DNA of 5,364 nucleotides, from NCBI GenBank assembly GCA_013331415.1, contig DUGL01000111.1, positions 1-5,364 of the forward strand. The letters run 5' to 3'. Positions 5,323-5,364 of this stretch are shown in pieces. The notes under the pieces were generated by a model. It had not been told where the DNA came from, made no database searches, and was given only the letters and a program-made list of their open reading frames with translations. Source of the stretch: Methanoregulaceae archaeon (GTDB lineage Archaea > Halobacteriota > Methanomicrobia > Methanomicrobiales > Methanospirillaceae). Position numbers and translations under genes: made by a program. The stretch's first letter is position 1; every line of letters begins with the position of its first letter.

Positions 5323-5364
5323 TGCTTAAAAACGTTCAGCGGGATTCTGGTTTTTGAAAAGAGG

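Noticed and set aside
1..5364. Signs of mobile elements, CRISPR arrays, tRNA genes or horizontal transfer
   Set aside because: No spaced repeats, transposase or integrase motifs, cloverleaf-like sequence or composition break was seen; all genes look like ordinary archaeal chromosomal genes.

Overview
The window looks like chromosomal DNA of a methanogenic euryarchaeon, most likely of the order Methanomicrobiales (relatives of Methanoregula, Methanosphaerula or Methanoculleus). This rests on the archaeal gene set (RadA, a multi-OB-fold archaeal RPA, the archaeal phosphoglycolate phosphatase family, a small PRC-barrel protein), a DapL-type lysine pathway, GGAGG/GGTGA ribosome binding sites, TATA-type promoters and GC-rich coding sequence. 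The order is inferred from the overall look of the proteins and not proved.

Layout: (1) 1-705, + strand, the C-terminal two thirds of an LL-diaminopimelate aminotransferase that begins left of the window. (2) 702-2012, + strand, diaminopimelate decarboxylase LysA, sharing a 4-base GTGA overlap with the aminotransferase. (3) 2022-3308, + strand, an RPA-type single-stranded-DNA-binding protein, 9 bases after lysA. (4) 3309-3393, the only sizeable gap between + strand genes, with a candidate TATA box, an inverted repeat and an 11-codon upstream ORF that has an excellent ribosome binding site and ends across the radA start codon. (5) 3394-4365, + strand, the recombinase RadA. (6) 4359-5057, + strand, a HAD-family phosphatase of the archaeal phosphoglycolate phosphatase type, overlapping the end of radA by 7 bases. 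(7) 5039-5290, - strand, a small PRC-barrel protein, converging on and overlapping the phosphatase by 19 bases. (8) 5291-5364, the AT-rich promoter of the PRC-barrel gene. No gene-free stretch exceeds about 85 bases.

The genes fall into two themes. dapL and lysA perform an early and the last step of the diaminopimelate route to lysine. RPA and RadA handle single-stranded DNA and strand exchange. The close packing suggests that rpa is read through from the lysine genes, and that radA and the phosphatase form one translationally coupled pair, possibly with their own promoter. The phosphatase may salvage 2-phosphoglycolate released when damaged DNA 3' ends are cleaned, which would give the radA pair a common DNA-repair logic; this is inference.

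I see no mobile element, CRISPR array, tRNA or rRNA, and no wholly unknown gene system. The most unusual signals are the short upstream ORF before radA, the radA-phosphatase coupling, and the tandem TATA-like repeat in front of the PRC-barrel gene.
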